From: Hirudo medicinalis
Taxonomy: Eukaryota; Annelida; Clitellata; Hirudinida; Hirudinidae
NCBI GenBank assembly: GCA_011800805.1
Contig: MPNW01000136.1
Span: 109,571-173,570, forward strand
Direction of reading: 5' to 3'
DNA: 64,000 nucleotides
Both the position numbers and the translations under genes were made by a program. The number at the start of each line of letters is the position of its first letter. The stretch's first letter is position 1. The notes below the pieces were generated by a model, which was given only the letters and a program-made list of their open reading frames with translations, was not told the origin of the DNA and ran no database searches. Shown here one piece after another: positions 36,782 through 48,640 of the stretch.

Positions 36782-38578
36782 GAAAACTCAAAGAATAGCA
36801 ACACTGAGGAGGTTAGGATGAAGAAAGTACAATTGAAATCAGCGAAAGGATGCTCTTTTATCGAACAGCACATCCGCCGAAGATGTTCACAAATCCAGTG
36901 TTTCTCAGTTTTACGCAGATCAATAGATGTACAGTTGATCTCTGAATGCGCAAGAAAACGTGATATTGACTGAAAAGAATAGAGGGAAAATAGCGGAACA
37001 ATTCTCGCAAGAATTGCCTGAGATAAGGCGAAGGTATTTTTATCGAATGAGGACTGTGTGAACCGTGGGTGATTGTTTTCTTTTTGAAGAACAAACGAGG
37101 TGCATGGAATCGTGGAATTTGAAAACCCCAGTCGTTGACATCAATCAAAAGTATTTTGACCACACAGCGGGGTTGATAGAGTTGCGTTAATAGGGTGGGA
37201 ACGTAACGACGTCATATTGATGTACTGCCTTAAAAATTCATTCATAAGAATGCTTTTTCTTCAGAAATGGCGAATCCTGCCTAAACCCATGTGAATGCCA
37301 GATTAATTTTTAATTATCAATTCTTTCAAATGCTTGATTATTTTAGTAACTATAATTATATTGTAATTACCAACAAATTAGTTTCCATTTGATTCCATAA
37401 ATACTGATTTAGAAGTTTAATTTTATTTTCGAAAAAAGAAAAGTTATGTACGGAGTTTTTGTTGGTTACTTTCATCAATTTTTTTTCATGCATTTTCATG
37501 GCAAGCACATTAATAACTTTGAAATGTAACTTCTTGTAAAAGTAATGTGTAAAATAAAGTTTAATCATCCTGTTAATTGCCTCCTTATCTGTAAATTTCT
37601 TTATTTTATTTTTCTTCTTGAAAATTCAATTTTCTTGGGTTCAACTTGTGGTTCAAATGCACGTGAAATACTCAGGATTGCATTACAATAACACGATTCA
37701 ACTAAACACAACTTTTGTACAATTTGGCGGCAGTCATATTAAACAGTTCGAAACGAAATATCGCACCAGGATTAATGAGGCCGAGGAGTAAGTACTCAAT
37801 TCCCAAGTACCGGAGGGTTCGTGTGAATCATTCAATGATTCCAAAACTTAAATAAATGTTTCAACAGATTTGCAAATTTAAAATATTAAATTAAATTTAA
37901 TAATTAATAAATTTAATAATTAAATTTAATTTAAAATGTTTGGCTTTCATATTTTGTTACGTGAGTAGATTGATCATCTTTCGTGAGATATTTTAACAAA
38001 AACTTAAATTCAAGTGTTTCATGCACTTAAATTGAATAAAACCAAATAACTTAATAACATATTCGTTAAAAATAGATAACACCACGTACAAGGTAGTGAA
38101 CATACGACATCAATGTTCATTTCATTTACCGTCCTGCATCGCATAAGAAGCGGGAGATAAAAGGCTCTGAAACGTCTGAGACTTTCGCCACTCAAGGTGT
38201 CAGCACGAGCTGCTGGCTCAAACCCCGTCATGGGAACCTCTTCCTAGTCATCAAGTCAAGCAATGGACATAACATCTACAAATGCGTCTTTGTACGTGAA
38301 TTTGATCCACCTTGTCACAAGCATAAAGCCATTTCTTTTCAACGTCTTGTTTTATGTTAATTCCTAACAAGCAATAAAATAAATTTATTTTAAAACAAAA
38401 TTTTAGTAAAATTTTAAAACATTGTCAACTTAAAGTTATTGGAAGCAATAAACGGTTTCGGCATTGCAACATTGCATATTAAACATACATTTTGTACTGA
38501 AACAACCAGCCAACTATCAAACTAGCATCAAAACTTTCCATTTATTGTACAAAAATTTGCAATAACATTTTGAAAATA
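36782..38578. other. Intergenic region
   Basis: AT-rich with no supported exon. It contains a SINE-like B-box fragment at about 38205-38245. Confidence 0.5.
38195..38255 (+). mobile_element. SINE-like fragment related to the 17.9-kb copy
   Basis: TGGCTCAAACCCCGTCATGG followed by CCTCTTCCTAGTCATCAAG lines up with the minus-strand segment near 17907-17865 (GAGTTCGAGTCCCGTTACTG, then GCACCGTCCTAGTCGCCCAG). The first part fits a pol III B box (GGTTCRANYCC) at about 8 of 11 positions. Confidence 0.4.
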
Positions 38579-41500
38579 ATGAATGTGTGTAAACTTAAAA
38601 GCATGCAAGATAGTTTATTTGAGTTCATTCTCATCAACTTTCCAGAAATATTTTACGACAAAGTCAAAGGTTTGCATTTCATAAATTTTAAATGTGGTTC
38701 AAATTGTATGGCGCCATATGCACAATTTTATAAGCGCTTAACCATTGTTTATAGTACCTATTTCCAATGGTAATGAAAGCCACGCTGCGAACCAAACACA
38801 TTAAGGATGCCATTTTGTAATGTTAAGCCAAATAATATAATCGATCAAAACATCCATGTGAAGAGCCCTAATAAGATGAAAGTTATGGGCACCTCAATCT
38901 TCCGACCTTAGTTAACTCTCGTGGAGTTGAACCGGCAGACGTCCAATTGGAATTTGGGCTCTGGTGACCCCCATAAATTCCTTAACTTTGGCATATGAAT
39001 TAAATGATGTTTGAATATAACTACTTATTAAAACATGCTTGCTATCGCGTTTCTGCAGGTGTTTCTATTTCAAGAAAAAAATTACTTCCACCTGGTCTGT
39101 TTGAAAAAATTCTTCACAAAAGCAAAGAATTCAGATGGGTGATCCATCGAAATCATTTGCTCCATCTGTTGTCCTACAGAGATGTTCTCCAATGGAAGAA
39201 CATTAACTTACTTTTGCATACAAAACATGAAATTCTTTCGGATGATGGCATCTTTGGTCTGATGAATCAAGTGACGTCCCCTATAAAAGCACTTTCCATT
39301 GTCGTGGATAATCTGTCAGAGGAAGGCATGACAAATCTTTGTAAAATGGGATCCATGATCGAAAGTTTGGAGCTTACTTATAGAACAAGGTTAGATTCAC
39401 AAATAATAATATTTTCAAGTAATCATAATTAAACCTGAAAATTTAGAACTGCAGACTTATTGAATGCTCCATTTCCGAAGCTCAGGAAATTATACTTGAA
39501 AATGCAAATGGGACGACTTATGCTTAAAGATGATCCTCCACGCTTGGAATTGAATTTATCACGATTTTCTGACACATTGGAAGAGTTGAAGTTGGAAAAT
39601 GAGATTCTCACTGATTCGATCGTTAAGTCTTTGAAAAGTCTAAAAAAACTGAAGGTCTTGTCTCTCCCATTTACCATTATAAATTGTGAATGTGTCTTTC
39701 TTGATACATTGAGTTCAATGACTCAACTAAGGTAAATAATTAATTGCCTTGAAATTACCAATTAATACTGACTTTAATAAGGCCTGATCCTGATTCTAGA
39801 ACGTTGGATTTAAGAGATTTTGTGACACATAGCTGGACCTTATGCGGAGACTTTCAGCACAATTTGCCTGTGGTGTTGACCATGTTGGCGAACTTAGAGA
39901 ATTGTGATGTGTCTTCGCAATACTTGATTAAGTGAGTATTTGGAATAATTTTGTAACATATTTCTTATTTATTGAACTTACTTTATGTGTTTGTTTATTT
40001 GATGAAGTAACGAATGCAATAGCAAAATTATGAAGTGCAAAAAATGGAAAAGATTCGGAGCACTCCCTGCAAATGTTAATAAATATTCGGAAACATGTTT
40101 CCCAACTTGTGACGAAGTAGTCGAAGTAAAACCATTTATAGACGAAGTTTGAATTTTTGTGTTTCAGAACCACATGACCGAAAATATGCGGACATTGTTT
40201 GAATTATCTAAATTACTTTTAATCATGTCAGATTTTTGTCTTGCATAAAGAATCAATTCTACCTGCTTGTGAGGTTTACAATGTAGAAACACATGATAAC
40301 TTCGATTTGATGGAAGCACTGATGAAAGATATTCCTGATATTCCCATCGAACAAACAGCGAGACTTGAAATTGTAAGTAAATAAAAATGTATTGGCACAA
40401 CATATACGTGCATTATATTTAAAACAAGATGGAGTAGTTTGGTCGGCAAACTTTATTGAATGCGATCCTCTCTCTGCTATTAATTTCCTTTTCCAAAGAG
40501 TGATCATATTGTTAGATTTGACAACCCTCTCTCAGGAGAAATTTCAAGATCAACACAAACTCTTTGGAAAAGCCAGTTAACTGAGAATGGAAGATCATAT
40601 TCAGCATTGTTTACCAAAATATATTAATTTATTTGCGAATATATTAGCAAGTAGATTTTGCATATGGTGTCGAACCATCGCTAATTAATTAAAGTAATCG
40701 TATGGCTTTCGAATTATTATATTATAACTTAATTAAGAATGTTCCTTAATTAAGAATGTATCTTAAAATATTCTGATCGAATTTATCGTTTCGATTCTCA
40801 TCTCGTCAACAACGTTAACCTATTAAAAATTTTCCAGTGCTTGTTGGATGATTTTACACGATTTGACGGAATGAGTAGGTACGTCTACAAAAGGATTCGT
40901 GTAAGTTGAAATAAATGAATACTAAACTAAATGATTTCTTTTTCAGATCGATATTCACTTACTTAGACTATGATCGTTGCACGCAGGATTTTATTGGGTA
41001 TGTCACAATGTTAACTTTTTGAGCAACAATTTTCAATTTATATATATTATATTTAATCATAGAAATATATTCCGATAATTTAATGATAAAAATGCATGAA
41101 ATAGTAATATTGCTTTGTTCTAGGAAATTATTGAATGCTGTTGTGAGCTACCATGACGACGGTTATCCTTGGCTGAAGGTAAGAATTCTTCAGTGTTTCA
41201 CAAAAGTATTTGTCTGACTTAAGATATAACTTGTTTTTCAGGAATATATCAATTTCAGTACCTTTCCATTTGAGGATTTTGTGAGTAATCCTTCAAATAA
41301 AATAATTACTCACTTATAACCAACACTTATAAATACAACTTACAAGGACATTACAAATAATATTTTTCAGATCACACGTCGTCGTGTTGCAAATATCGTG
41401 TGGGACATTCTCAAAAAGGACTTAAATAAAAAATTCAGCAAGAAAATACTACAAAGTGTTTTCACATTTTCACTTGATTCCTTAATTCCCTACATTAACT

Positions 41501-41718
41501 TTTTTGATTTGCATGATGTTAGTTGACTTGATTAAAATTACGGCTTTAAAGTTAATTTCTTTCATTTCGTTGAGAGTTCAATTTTAATTACGCAGGTTTA
41601 CAGTAGACATTTACAGACAAATCTGGTCGACGAAGACCTTTTAAATGCCATGAAGAAGCTAGTGGAATATATTGCGGCAAAATCTAATGAAAAGAATTTC
41701 AGTTCAATAGCTTTTTAG
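38579..41718 (+). CDS. Leucine-rich-repeat protein, about 517 aa, family unassigned
   Basis: Twelve exons fit with consistent phases: 38579-38669, 39059-39389, 39447-39731, 39800-39931, 40008-40125, 40232-40372, 40838-40878, 40947-40997, 41124-41178, 41242-41280, 41371-41517, 41596-41718. The N-terminus (SMQDSLFEFILINFPEIFYD, then LLPPGLFEKILHK) resembles the head of ZYG11/ZER1 or F-box-like LRR proteins that bind cullin ligases. LRR units follow at about residues 110-285: IESLELTYR, PKLRKLYLK, DTLEELKLENEIL, KKLKVLSLPF, TQLRTLDLRDF, ANLENCDV. Residues ~366-517 form a mostly helical C-terminal region (FDGMSRSIFTYLDYD, RRRVANIVWDILKKDLNKKF, LLNAMKKLVEYIAAK) that I cannot place. It does not look like the ZYG11 armadillo domain. 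Exon 5 boundaries are uncertain: the acceptor is 40008 or 40023, the donor 40125 or 40146. The 40372-40838 intron could hide another exon. Confidence 0.7.
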
Positions 41719-42489
41719 ATAACTGTTGTTGAGGATATTTTGTAAGAAAAAGACAGTAAATATTTCATAATCTGAATCAATCAATATTTTTGTTCGTGTT
41801 CATAATTGTGACTTTGACATTATTTTAAAACTAAATGTTAATTTTCATTATGCTTCCCAACATTTATCAATTCTGTTTAGTTTTTAAAAACACGTCACCC
41901 CAACACCAAATTTCTAAAATTGCTTATAAGTGATATATGCAAGTAGTAGTAGTACTACGTAGTTCAAATCATCTCAGTCGCGAAAGGAACTTTAATCAAG
42001 TAAACTAAACCAAACTAGTAGCACTATGATTTTCTGATGCCTTCTAGAAGTTTTATTAACTCGATTTTGTTGTTTTTTTGAAGAAACTGGAAGATTTCCT
42101 AAAGTGAAGTTTTAGAAAATAAGTAAGTAATTAAGTAATGCAAGATGGAATTTCATTCCAAGAGCAATACTAGCTCTGTTGGCATTTATTCTTCTACCAG
42201 AGGGAAGAAAATCATTAATTTAAATTTGTAGATTCATCCCTTACAATTGGGCGACCATTAGTTTACTGACAAAATCTATAATGCAGATGCTTATCAGAAC
42301 CTATGTTGCAGTTTGCAGATTCACAAAAAAGCATTAAACTCTGTGAAAGTTTTTGAACCAAGAACCGTAGAGACTGGAAATTCCCAGAACAAATCAGTAA
42401 AAATATCAGAAAATACTTTTAATTTTGGTATCCAAATTTGTTCTTATTTTTGATAGTAAGATATTTTGGACAGTCCTAACAATAAGCTC
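41719..42489. other. Intergenic DNA with a dispersed-repeat copy
   Basis: 3' flank of the LRR gene. It includes a diverged copy of the short retroelement core at 41961-42015; otherwise no feature is seen. Confidence 0.5.
41961..42015 (+). mobile_element. Diverged copy of the short AGTCCAAATCATCTTAGT retroelement
   Basis: AGTTCAAATCATCTCAGT followed by GGAACTTTAATCAAGTAAAC matches the 46561-46624 element, but without its clean AAAT tail. Flanks share only imperfect similarity (TAGTAGTACTA versus TAGTAGCACTA). Confidence 0.6.
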
Positions 42490-42717
42490 AGGGTGTCCCT
42501 AAAAATTTAACATTACTTCATCACCAAATAATATATTGAACATTTGTAATATCTTCGGAACATTTTAAAATTACCATCTCACATAATTTTTTCTTGGAAA
42601 TTTGTAAAATAAAACTTGTTAGGTTCATTATTAAGCCTATTAAGTTTCATTTCTCTTCACCAAATATTCACTCCCATTGGGACATCTCAAATGATGTCAT
42701 ATTTTTAGGGACACCCT
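42490..42717. mobile_element. 228-bp MITE with ~26-bp terminal inverted repeats
   Basis: The left end AGGGTGTCCCTAAAAATTTA and the inverse of the right end, AGGGTGTCCCTAAAAATATG, agree at about 23 of 26 positions. The interior is AT-rich and non-coding. AGGGTGTCC-type termini are common in mariner-like elements (known for that superfamily). A clean TA target duplication is not evident, so the outer base or two may have mutated. Confidence 0.85.
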
Positions 42718-43296
42718 AATACTATAAACTATAAACTTCAAATATCCTGTTGGTAAAGTATTTTGACTGCAAGATATACTTGATTGGCTAAATCTATTTT
42801 AGACATTTTTTTGCTTGGACTTGTTTTCTGTTCCTTTACCAAAATGGGGTATGGTTGTTGGGCATTATGAAGTACTACCTTATATTGCCCCACTTAAGTT
42901 ATTGTGACCACAATTTTATGTTATATCTGATAAGATAATGTTCCCACAATACACTTTTATAGGTTTTTTTTTTATAGATATCACTTTTAAATTAACAACA
43001 GAGGGAATGGTGCTAAACTTCTCTAGCTGCCAATTCACTATAATCTCCGAATGCAGCCCCTAGATCTAGTCTATATGAAACCACTAAGTACCTATTACGA
43101 CCATACTTCAGAAAATGGTTGCGGGAACATCCTAGACATGTTCTCACATAGTTCCAGACAGCATCCCTTTTTGAAACTGCTTTCTTATAATCAGCTATTA
43201 TGACTAATGCCATAAATGGCTTTAGCAAATCTGGCCTGTAAACAGATCTGTTTTTAATGAATTAGACTTTCTCATAGCAGAGGCAACAGATATCCT

Positions 43297-43746
43297 ATGG
43301 ATGTAACTTCTGCAGCTTCTAACTCTGCTGCCATGATTTGTGCAATTGCCAAGCCTAACTATTCCACAACCACTAGTCCTTCTGTCATCCCCAGTACATC
43401 ATCCTTTCTCAGCCCTTCTGCCATCTTTAGTACATCTGTTCTCATCCTTTCTGAAGTCCTCAGTATATCTTCTTTCCCCAGCCCTTCTGATATCCCCAGG
43501 ACATCTGCCATCTCCCAGCATTTTGTTGGCCCGCTCATCGTTTCACCAAACAGTATCCTACCAATTCCAAAAGAAATTTATCGTAAAAGAATTTCGAAAC
43601 AACGAGGCAAAACTGCCATCCTCCCCTTTCAAAAAAAATCATTAATGAATGCGCAAGACATGAAAAGGACACCAAAGACAAGAAAAGTAAAAAAGAAAAT
43701 GGTACCTAAAAGCAAGAAGGAAGACGATACAAGCCGTTTATACTGA
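43297..43746 (+). pseudogene. Ser/Pro-repeat open frame, possible 5' part of the hAT relic
   Basis: A 149-codon frame with imperfect tandem copies of SPSxIPSTS-like units, ending in a Lys/Arg-rich stretch (KTRKVKKKMVPKSKKEDD). It lies just upstream of, and in the same orientation as, the hAT remains, and could be its degraded N-terminal or zinc-finger region. No zinc-finger residues survive. It could equally be unrelated. Confidence 0.35.
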
Positions 43747-43979
43747 AAAGAACATTCGTCAGCTCATACTGTGAATGTACAAATGGAAATTTTCAAAAAT
43801 CAAGCTATCAAGAAACCCATCCATGCTCAAATAAATCAACAGAGTGAAAGTGAAAGAGACTCAAATAGAAAAAGCTTAAAAACTCTTTTGCGAGGCATGT
43901 ACTTTTTTGGTAAAGGAAGAAGTTGCTCATATTACAAAATATGAGAGTTTGATTGAAAGTATTCTAGCTTAGTAATGAT

Positions 43980-45290
43980 TTTAACATATGGAAAATGCTC
44001 AGAATGAGAGATCAAATTATAGATAAACAAAAAGGACAGCTTCTGAACTATTAGTATGTCTGGGAGATATCTTAAAAGATGACTTGAAGAAGACATTGAT
44101 AAACAAAAAATTTTCCATTTTAGCAGGTGAAAGTACTTCTGCAAGAAATGAAATGGAGCTAAGTATGATGTTCGGAGTTGTGGAAGATAAAGTGCCCACG
44201 TAAAAGTTCATGGCAATAATAAAAATCCCTGACAGATAAACAGAGACAATTGCAAATGCTATTGACAAGAAACTTACTGCTCTCGATTTAAATTATGAAA
44301 ACACCATCGCTTTTGGATTTGATGGTGCTTCCAATATGGCTGGTAATAATGGAGGTATGAGAAAAAACCTCTCAGAGAAAGCAAAGTTCTCTACATATGT
44401 AGAGCACACATCTTATCCTTGGCTGCAGCTTCCTGCAGAAATAAAAACCAGAAGGTCAAAAGATTTTTTCATGTTTTGAAGGACATATACAAATTGTTCA
44501 GAAAGTCACCTAAAAATTTAAGTTGATTGTCACCTAAAAAAGAAAATATTTTGCATGACATTCAAGCAGTAATAAATGATCCAGTTCTTTCGATCCCAGA
44601 ATGTATTGAAGTGAGATGGTTATCTTAGATATTGCAAAGCAGCGTGAAGATAACGATAGTTTCTTACAAAAAATATTAAATGTAAAATAGCTGAGATAAA
44701 ATTGGAAGCCTGCCTGATTGAAGATGAAAGTGTAAAAAGTATATTAGCAGGTATGAAGAAGTATTGAATGTGAAAGTGTCATCAAAGAAATTGAAGGCAG
44801 ATTTAACGCCAAATCGATTGAGATTATGTTATTTGCAAGTCGATTTGACACCTTTCAATCAATATCAGGTTTACAAGACAAAGAAGTCATAAATTTTTGT
44901 AACAACTCAATCTATTCTCAATGCAGAAACTGTGCTTGCGGATTTGAAATCTTTTACATTTTTCATAAAGTCTATGGTTAATTGCGATAGATACAAAGTA
45001 GACGAAAACCCATTGCCAAAAATATTGGAAGCTGATATGGGGTATGGTGAGTTAGTTGCAAGCGCTCTGTGAAATCCTTCTAGTTAATCCAGTAACAACT
45101 GCCTCAATAGAGATCATTTAGTACAATGAACAGGATCCTCAAGGCAATTTCTTGCCAAAATGATAAAATGATATCAGAAATTTTAACTCATTGTATGACC
45201 ATAAACACTGGAGGACCCGAAGTTCTAATGGAAGTTTTTCTATATAGTTGTAGATTTATATGCTTTGAAAAACCTCTGCGAATAAGACGT
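43980..45290 (+). mobile_element. Degenerate hAT-superfamily transposase (ZNF862/DUF4371-like)
   Basis: Fragments of a hAT transposase appear in order on the plus strand but in shifting frames with stops, so it is a dead copy. DDLKKTLINKKFSILAGEST starts near 44078 and corresponds to the start of the RNase-H-like fold with its D/E-S/T motif. NTIAFGFDGASNMAG (about 44300-44345) carries the conserved DGA. AHILSLAAASC (about 44405-44440) fits the CxxH/AH region. ASIE...SFSTMNRIL (about 45101-45140) is the C-terminal dimerisation motif, here broken by a one-base frameshift. Order and motifs match the ZNF862/KIAA1586-like hAT branch. It lies between unrelated host genes and shows no intact ends, except a possible right terminus near 45459. 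Confidence 0.85.
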
Positions 45291-45458
45291 TTGAAAATTT
45301 AATTTTTGAACAATTCTTTTTAATTCAGCTTAAGCGATTGATTTTTAATATGTTTGTATAGTGTTGTAAGTTAATAAAATCCCTTTATTGAACTGACAAA
45401 GTATTTGATTTCAAATTGTCCCCCGAAAGAAACCCTGCTAGTGTGCCCTCCCTCCATT

Positions 45459-45476
45459 CGTGGCTACGCTACGTGC
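45459..45476. repeat. Possible right terminus of the hAT relic
   Basis: CGTGGCTACGCTACGTG is close to the inverse of CAGTGGCGTAGCCA, a terminus common in hAT elements. It sits about 170 bp past the last transposase motif. No left partner was found. Confidence 0.4.
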
Positions 45477-45976
45477 TTTGCGCCTGGATAGCATGTCCAT
45501 TCTGTCTAGAATCCTTGACAAACAACACTGGGGGATCCCCATGCTCTGCTCATTCCTGATCTATATTTTGTTACCTAATTTAAATCCAGCTGGTATACTG
45601 ACACTGTTCTAACAGCTACAGCTAGTTTGATCCCAATAAACCAAATAAAACGATCTAAAAATTCTGCGGCTTGCACCTAGTCCGCCGCTACCAATGAGTG
45701 AAAAACACGGACAATCTACGTTCTTTCACTTTTTATGTCTAATTTTTGTATAGTTCCGCATATATTCTTCTGATCAAAAGAAATCACTGGACGATCGGAG
45801 GGACAGGCATGAATTGATGAGGACCTGGTAAAGTGACTCGCATGTGTTAAATATCAATCGATGAGCTATACCAAACGCCAAGTTGAAATCTAACTCTTCA
45901 ATGGACACATTTCGAAAGTGCTCAGAAACTCTGGGGGGGCGGCCGTTTTTATTTTTTATGTACCTCTTCAAAATGA

Positions 45977-45994
45977 CCCCGTGCTACGCCACTG
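45977..45994. repeat. Second hAT-like terminus
   Basis: CCCCGTGCTACGCCACTG is the inverse of CAGTGGCGTAGCACGGGG, a typical hAT end. No matching left end is visible in the preceding 500 bp, so this is a solo or truncated element. Confidence 0.5.
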
Positions 45995-46547
45995 GGTTCG
46001 AGGAACATCCATCAGCACCTCACATCCTTTTCTCAAGGCTCAAATAAGGGAAACAATCCGATTTAATTAGCAAATCGTCTAAAACCTACTCAGCCCCCCA
46101 AGTTCAACATTTCACGAAAACTCTAATAAACGTGTGGCATATAAGTATTTACAATTATTAACAGAAACTAGTAAATTCAAAAAATTAATGAATATGACAT
46201 TCGTGATCGAATTGGATCACAAAATCCGAAGTTACTGGGGGGGGGGGGAATATGCGGGTTGACAAAGGCCTGTTGTGCTGGGTCGAAGCAGGCCGTGAAC
46301 CTGAGTCCAACTGGAAATTTGACCTGCCTGGCTATCTTTAAAAATTAATTTAAAATCATATCAAGCATCGTCATATCGATTGCCCCGAAAAAACATAACT
46401 CTTGAAAAATGTCAATAGCAAATATAACTTAGTAAATTGTATTAAATTTTCATAAATTAAGATACCAGCTTGCTCAGCACACCCCCCTTGATTGTCACAC
46501 CTTCTGCTACCAATACATTCGGCTCTCCTATTAATGGGAGTGAAATT

Positions 46548-46636
46548 GACTAGTCACCATAGTCCAAATCATCTTAGTTATGCAACGGACTTTAATCAAA
46601 TAAATAAATAAATAAATAAATAAAGACTAGTCACCA
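46548..46636 (+). mobile_element. 5'-truncated retroelement with perfect 12-bp target-site duplication
   Basis: GACTAGTCACCA at 46548-46559 is repeated exactly at 46625-46636. Between them lies a 65-bp insert: the shared core AGTCCAAATCATCTTAGT, a middle with GGACTTTAATCAA, and an (AAAT)n tail. A truncated 5' end, an A-rich tail and exact flanking repeats are the marks of target-primed reverse transcription. The perfect duplication suggests a recent insertion. Confidence 0.88.
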
Positions 46637-47411
46637 CGTACAGCATACCACAACAAAAGATTATTTTTATGGGTCTCGTTATTGCTTTAATTAAACCATA
46701 TAAATAGTGAATTCAAACGGCTCATATCTTACCTTCTCTTTCAAAGATGGTTCTCGTGGCCTTCATACCACATACTGGATCGAGGTTTGTGGAAAATGCA
46801 TCAATTTTCCTGGCGTAAATGGGTGTTTAGCAATTCTTATAAGTATTTTCTAAAATATGGATGACAAAATATCAGACGTAAAAAAATCGGCCTATAATAA
46901 AAATAAAGAACAATCATTATAAAGAAGCGATGTTATGATGGATTATAATGTAGTTGATATAAAAGTATTTAGGTTTTAAGTATTTCAGTAAAATCCATGC
47001 ATCAGATATGAATGGGTAGGGCAAAAGTAGGAGAATATGTGGAAGACTTCACTGTACAGAACATTGTGAAAAATTTATTTACTTGATTTGAAGATTATTT
47101 AGGGAAATTTGGGAAACAGTGTAATTGACTAATCCCCACACATGACAAACCACAAAAGAGTATTTCTACAGAAGGCTCAAATGTCTTTAGTTGAACCAGA
47201 CTCTTTAAAAGTGGCATGGGTAAGACCAGATTTTTAGAAAGCCAAAACTGGGTCTGGTCTCTGTGTTTATGACCGCCTTCGCACAAATGGTTAGTTAGAA
47301 GAAAGCTACTGTAATAAATCTTCACGCGTTTCACAATGAGTGCCATGAATTTTAAAAAACTGTTTTACCTCCTTAAAACACATTGAGTGTAGTATAGCAC
47401 TTTTAAGATAC

Positions 47412-48640
47412 TTAGCTTTCGTGAACCATTACCATCAAGGTAATATCGGTGTGTGGACACACAAAATCCACAAAAAAATCAAATTCCATAAGTTTAGAAA
47501 TGAAACAAATAGCATCATAGAAAATATGAATCCTATAATAAATTTGCGATCCCCGATCAGTAGTGTGTGAATGTTGTACAAAATCGTTCTATTAATGCAG
47601 AATTAACCATTTTACTTACTCGTGAAGCACTTCTAGAGATAGACTTGTTGCTATAACAAGAACTTCGGGTGCTATTAACTCAGCAGCAGGCAAATGATTT
47701 CCAAGCCCGAATAGATTCGGTGAGTGCTTGGCACTCACCAAAGAGATTAATCTACAATTATTTAAATATTTCATATAAAAAAAAATCATTTGCTTTGAGA
47801 GAACATTGATGCACCTCGCATTCAATTGGTCCCTAATGTCACGTTTCAGAGATTTCTTGTCCAAAACGGGAACATCCTTATCGAATTGTACCGCTACTAC
47901 CATGTCGGTAGCCTCAGTAATTTGTTTTCTGTCCTGTGTTTAAAAATTGACCTCAAAAGTAACTAAACTATTTTAAAACCATTACGTAATTAAACATCTA
48001 GCAGAAAGTGTTGTACATAATATGGAATAAAACACGTACTCTTTCCATCTTTCTTTTACGGATTCAAGGATAGATACTGAAAATTCAACTGTAAAGTGTG
48101 CAACTGTAAACGAAATGTAACTATATCAGAAATTACTAATAATTAAAACTATTTTCGATCACGAAAACAAATAACACTCACGCAGTGTTTACAAGGAATG
48201 AACACGCGCCCAAAAACTACATTGCTCCAAATAAAAATATTTGTTAATTTTAATACAACTACCTGTGCAGTTTAAAATTACGTAACGTTATTAAAAATTA
48301 CCTATAATAAACTTTTCCATGTGAATTTCCTTCATTTTCATCTGGTTTTAAAATGAATTCAGAACTAGAAACAAAAAAATTAACATTGTGTGGAGGTACC
48401 TGAAGAATTAAGGCATATAGAATATAGGCAAGTATAGAGAACTCACATAGTAAATTTAGTTATTCCAGATCCACAATCGAATTTCCGGCTTTTATCATCT
48501 TTCTGATCAGATTAACAATTGCTTAGGAATTTAACCTCATTTTGTTCGATTTCCTTAAGCTTAACTGGAAGAAAGTATTCCGATATTTTAACATATTCAA
48601 TGGCATCACTCTCGAAAACTACGTGAAATCTTTGTTCGCA
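47412..48640 (-). CDS. Unidentified multi-exon gene (3' part)
   Basis: Seven exons on the minus strand read as one protein: 48640-48536, 48502-48447, 48364-48302, 48103-48040, 47928-47815, 47751-47620, 47532-47412, ending at a TAA. Product segments include VVFESDAIEYVKISEYFLPV, KSRKFDCGSGITKFT, SILESVKERWKEKQITEATD, PVLDKKSLKRDIRDQLNARL, SPNLFGLGNHLPAAELIAPE and VCPHTDITLMVMVHES. All junctions are phase-compatible except 48302 to 48103, where an exon or alternative site is missing. Splice sites are good, for example the pyrimidine-rich acceptor at 48364. I do not recognise the family. It is neither obviously a transposon nor simple sequence. The first exon may be the one at 51847-51653, which ends in phase 0 as required. 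Confidence 0.55.

Larger units (their letters stand above)
45300..47411. other. Intergenic transposon-rich DNA
   Basis: No supported gene exon. It holds the two hAT-like termini, a G10 run near 46240 and the truncated retroelement at 46560-46624. Confidence 0.55.

Noticed and set aside
40392..40580. Plus-strand frame between LRR-gene exons 6 and 7
   Set aside because: No acceptor/donor pair keeps phase with the neighbours. Direct splicing of 40372 to 40838 fits better.
43013..43228. 71-codon minus-strand frame (MLKPFMALVIIADYKKAV...)
   Set aside because: Reads somewhat like protein, but it is isolated, lies against the transposon relic and has no partner exons. Not enough to call a gene.
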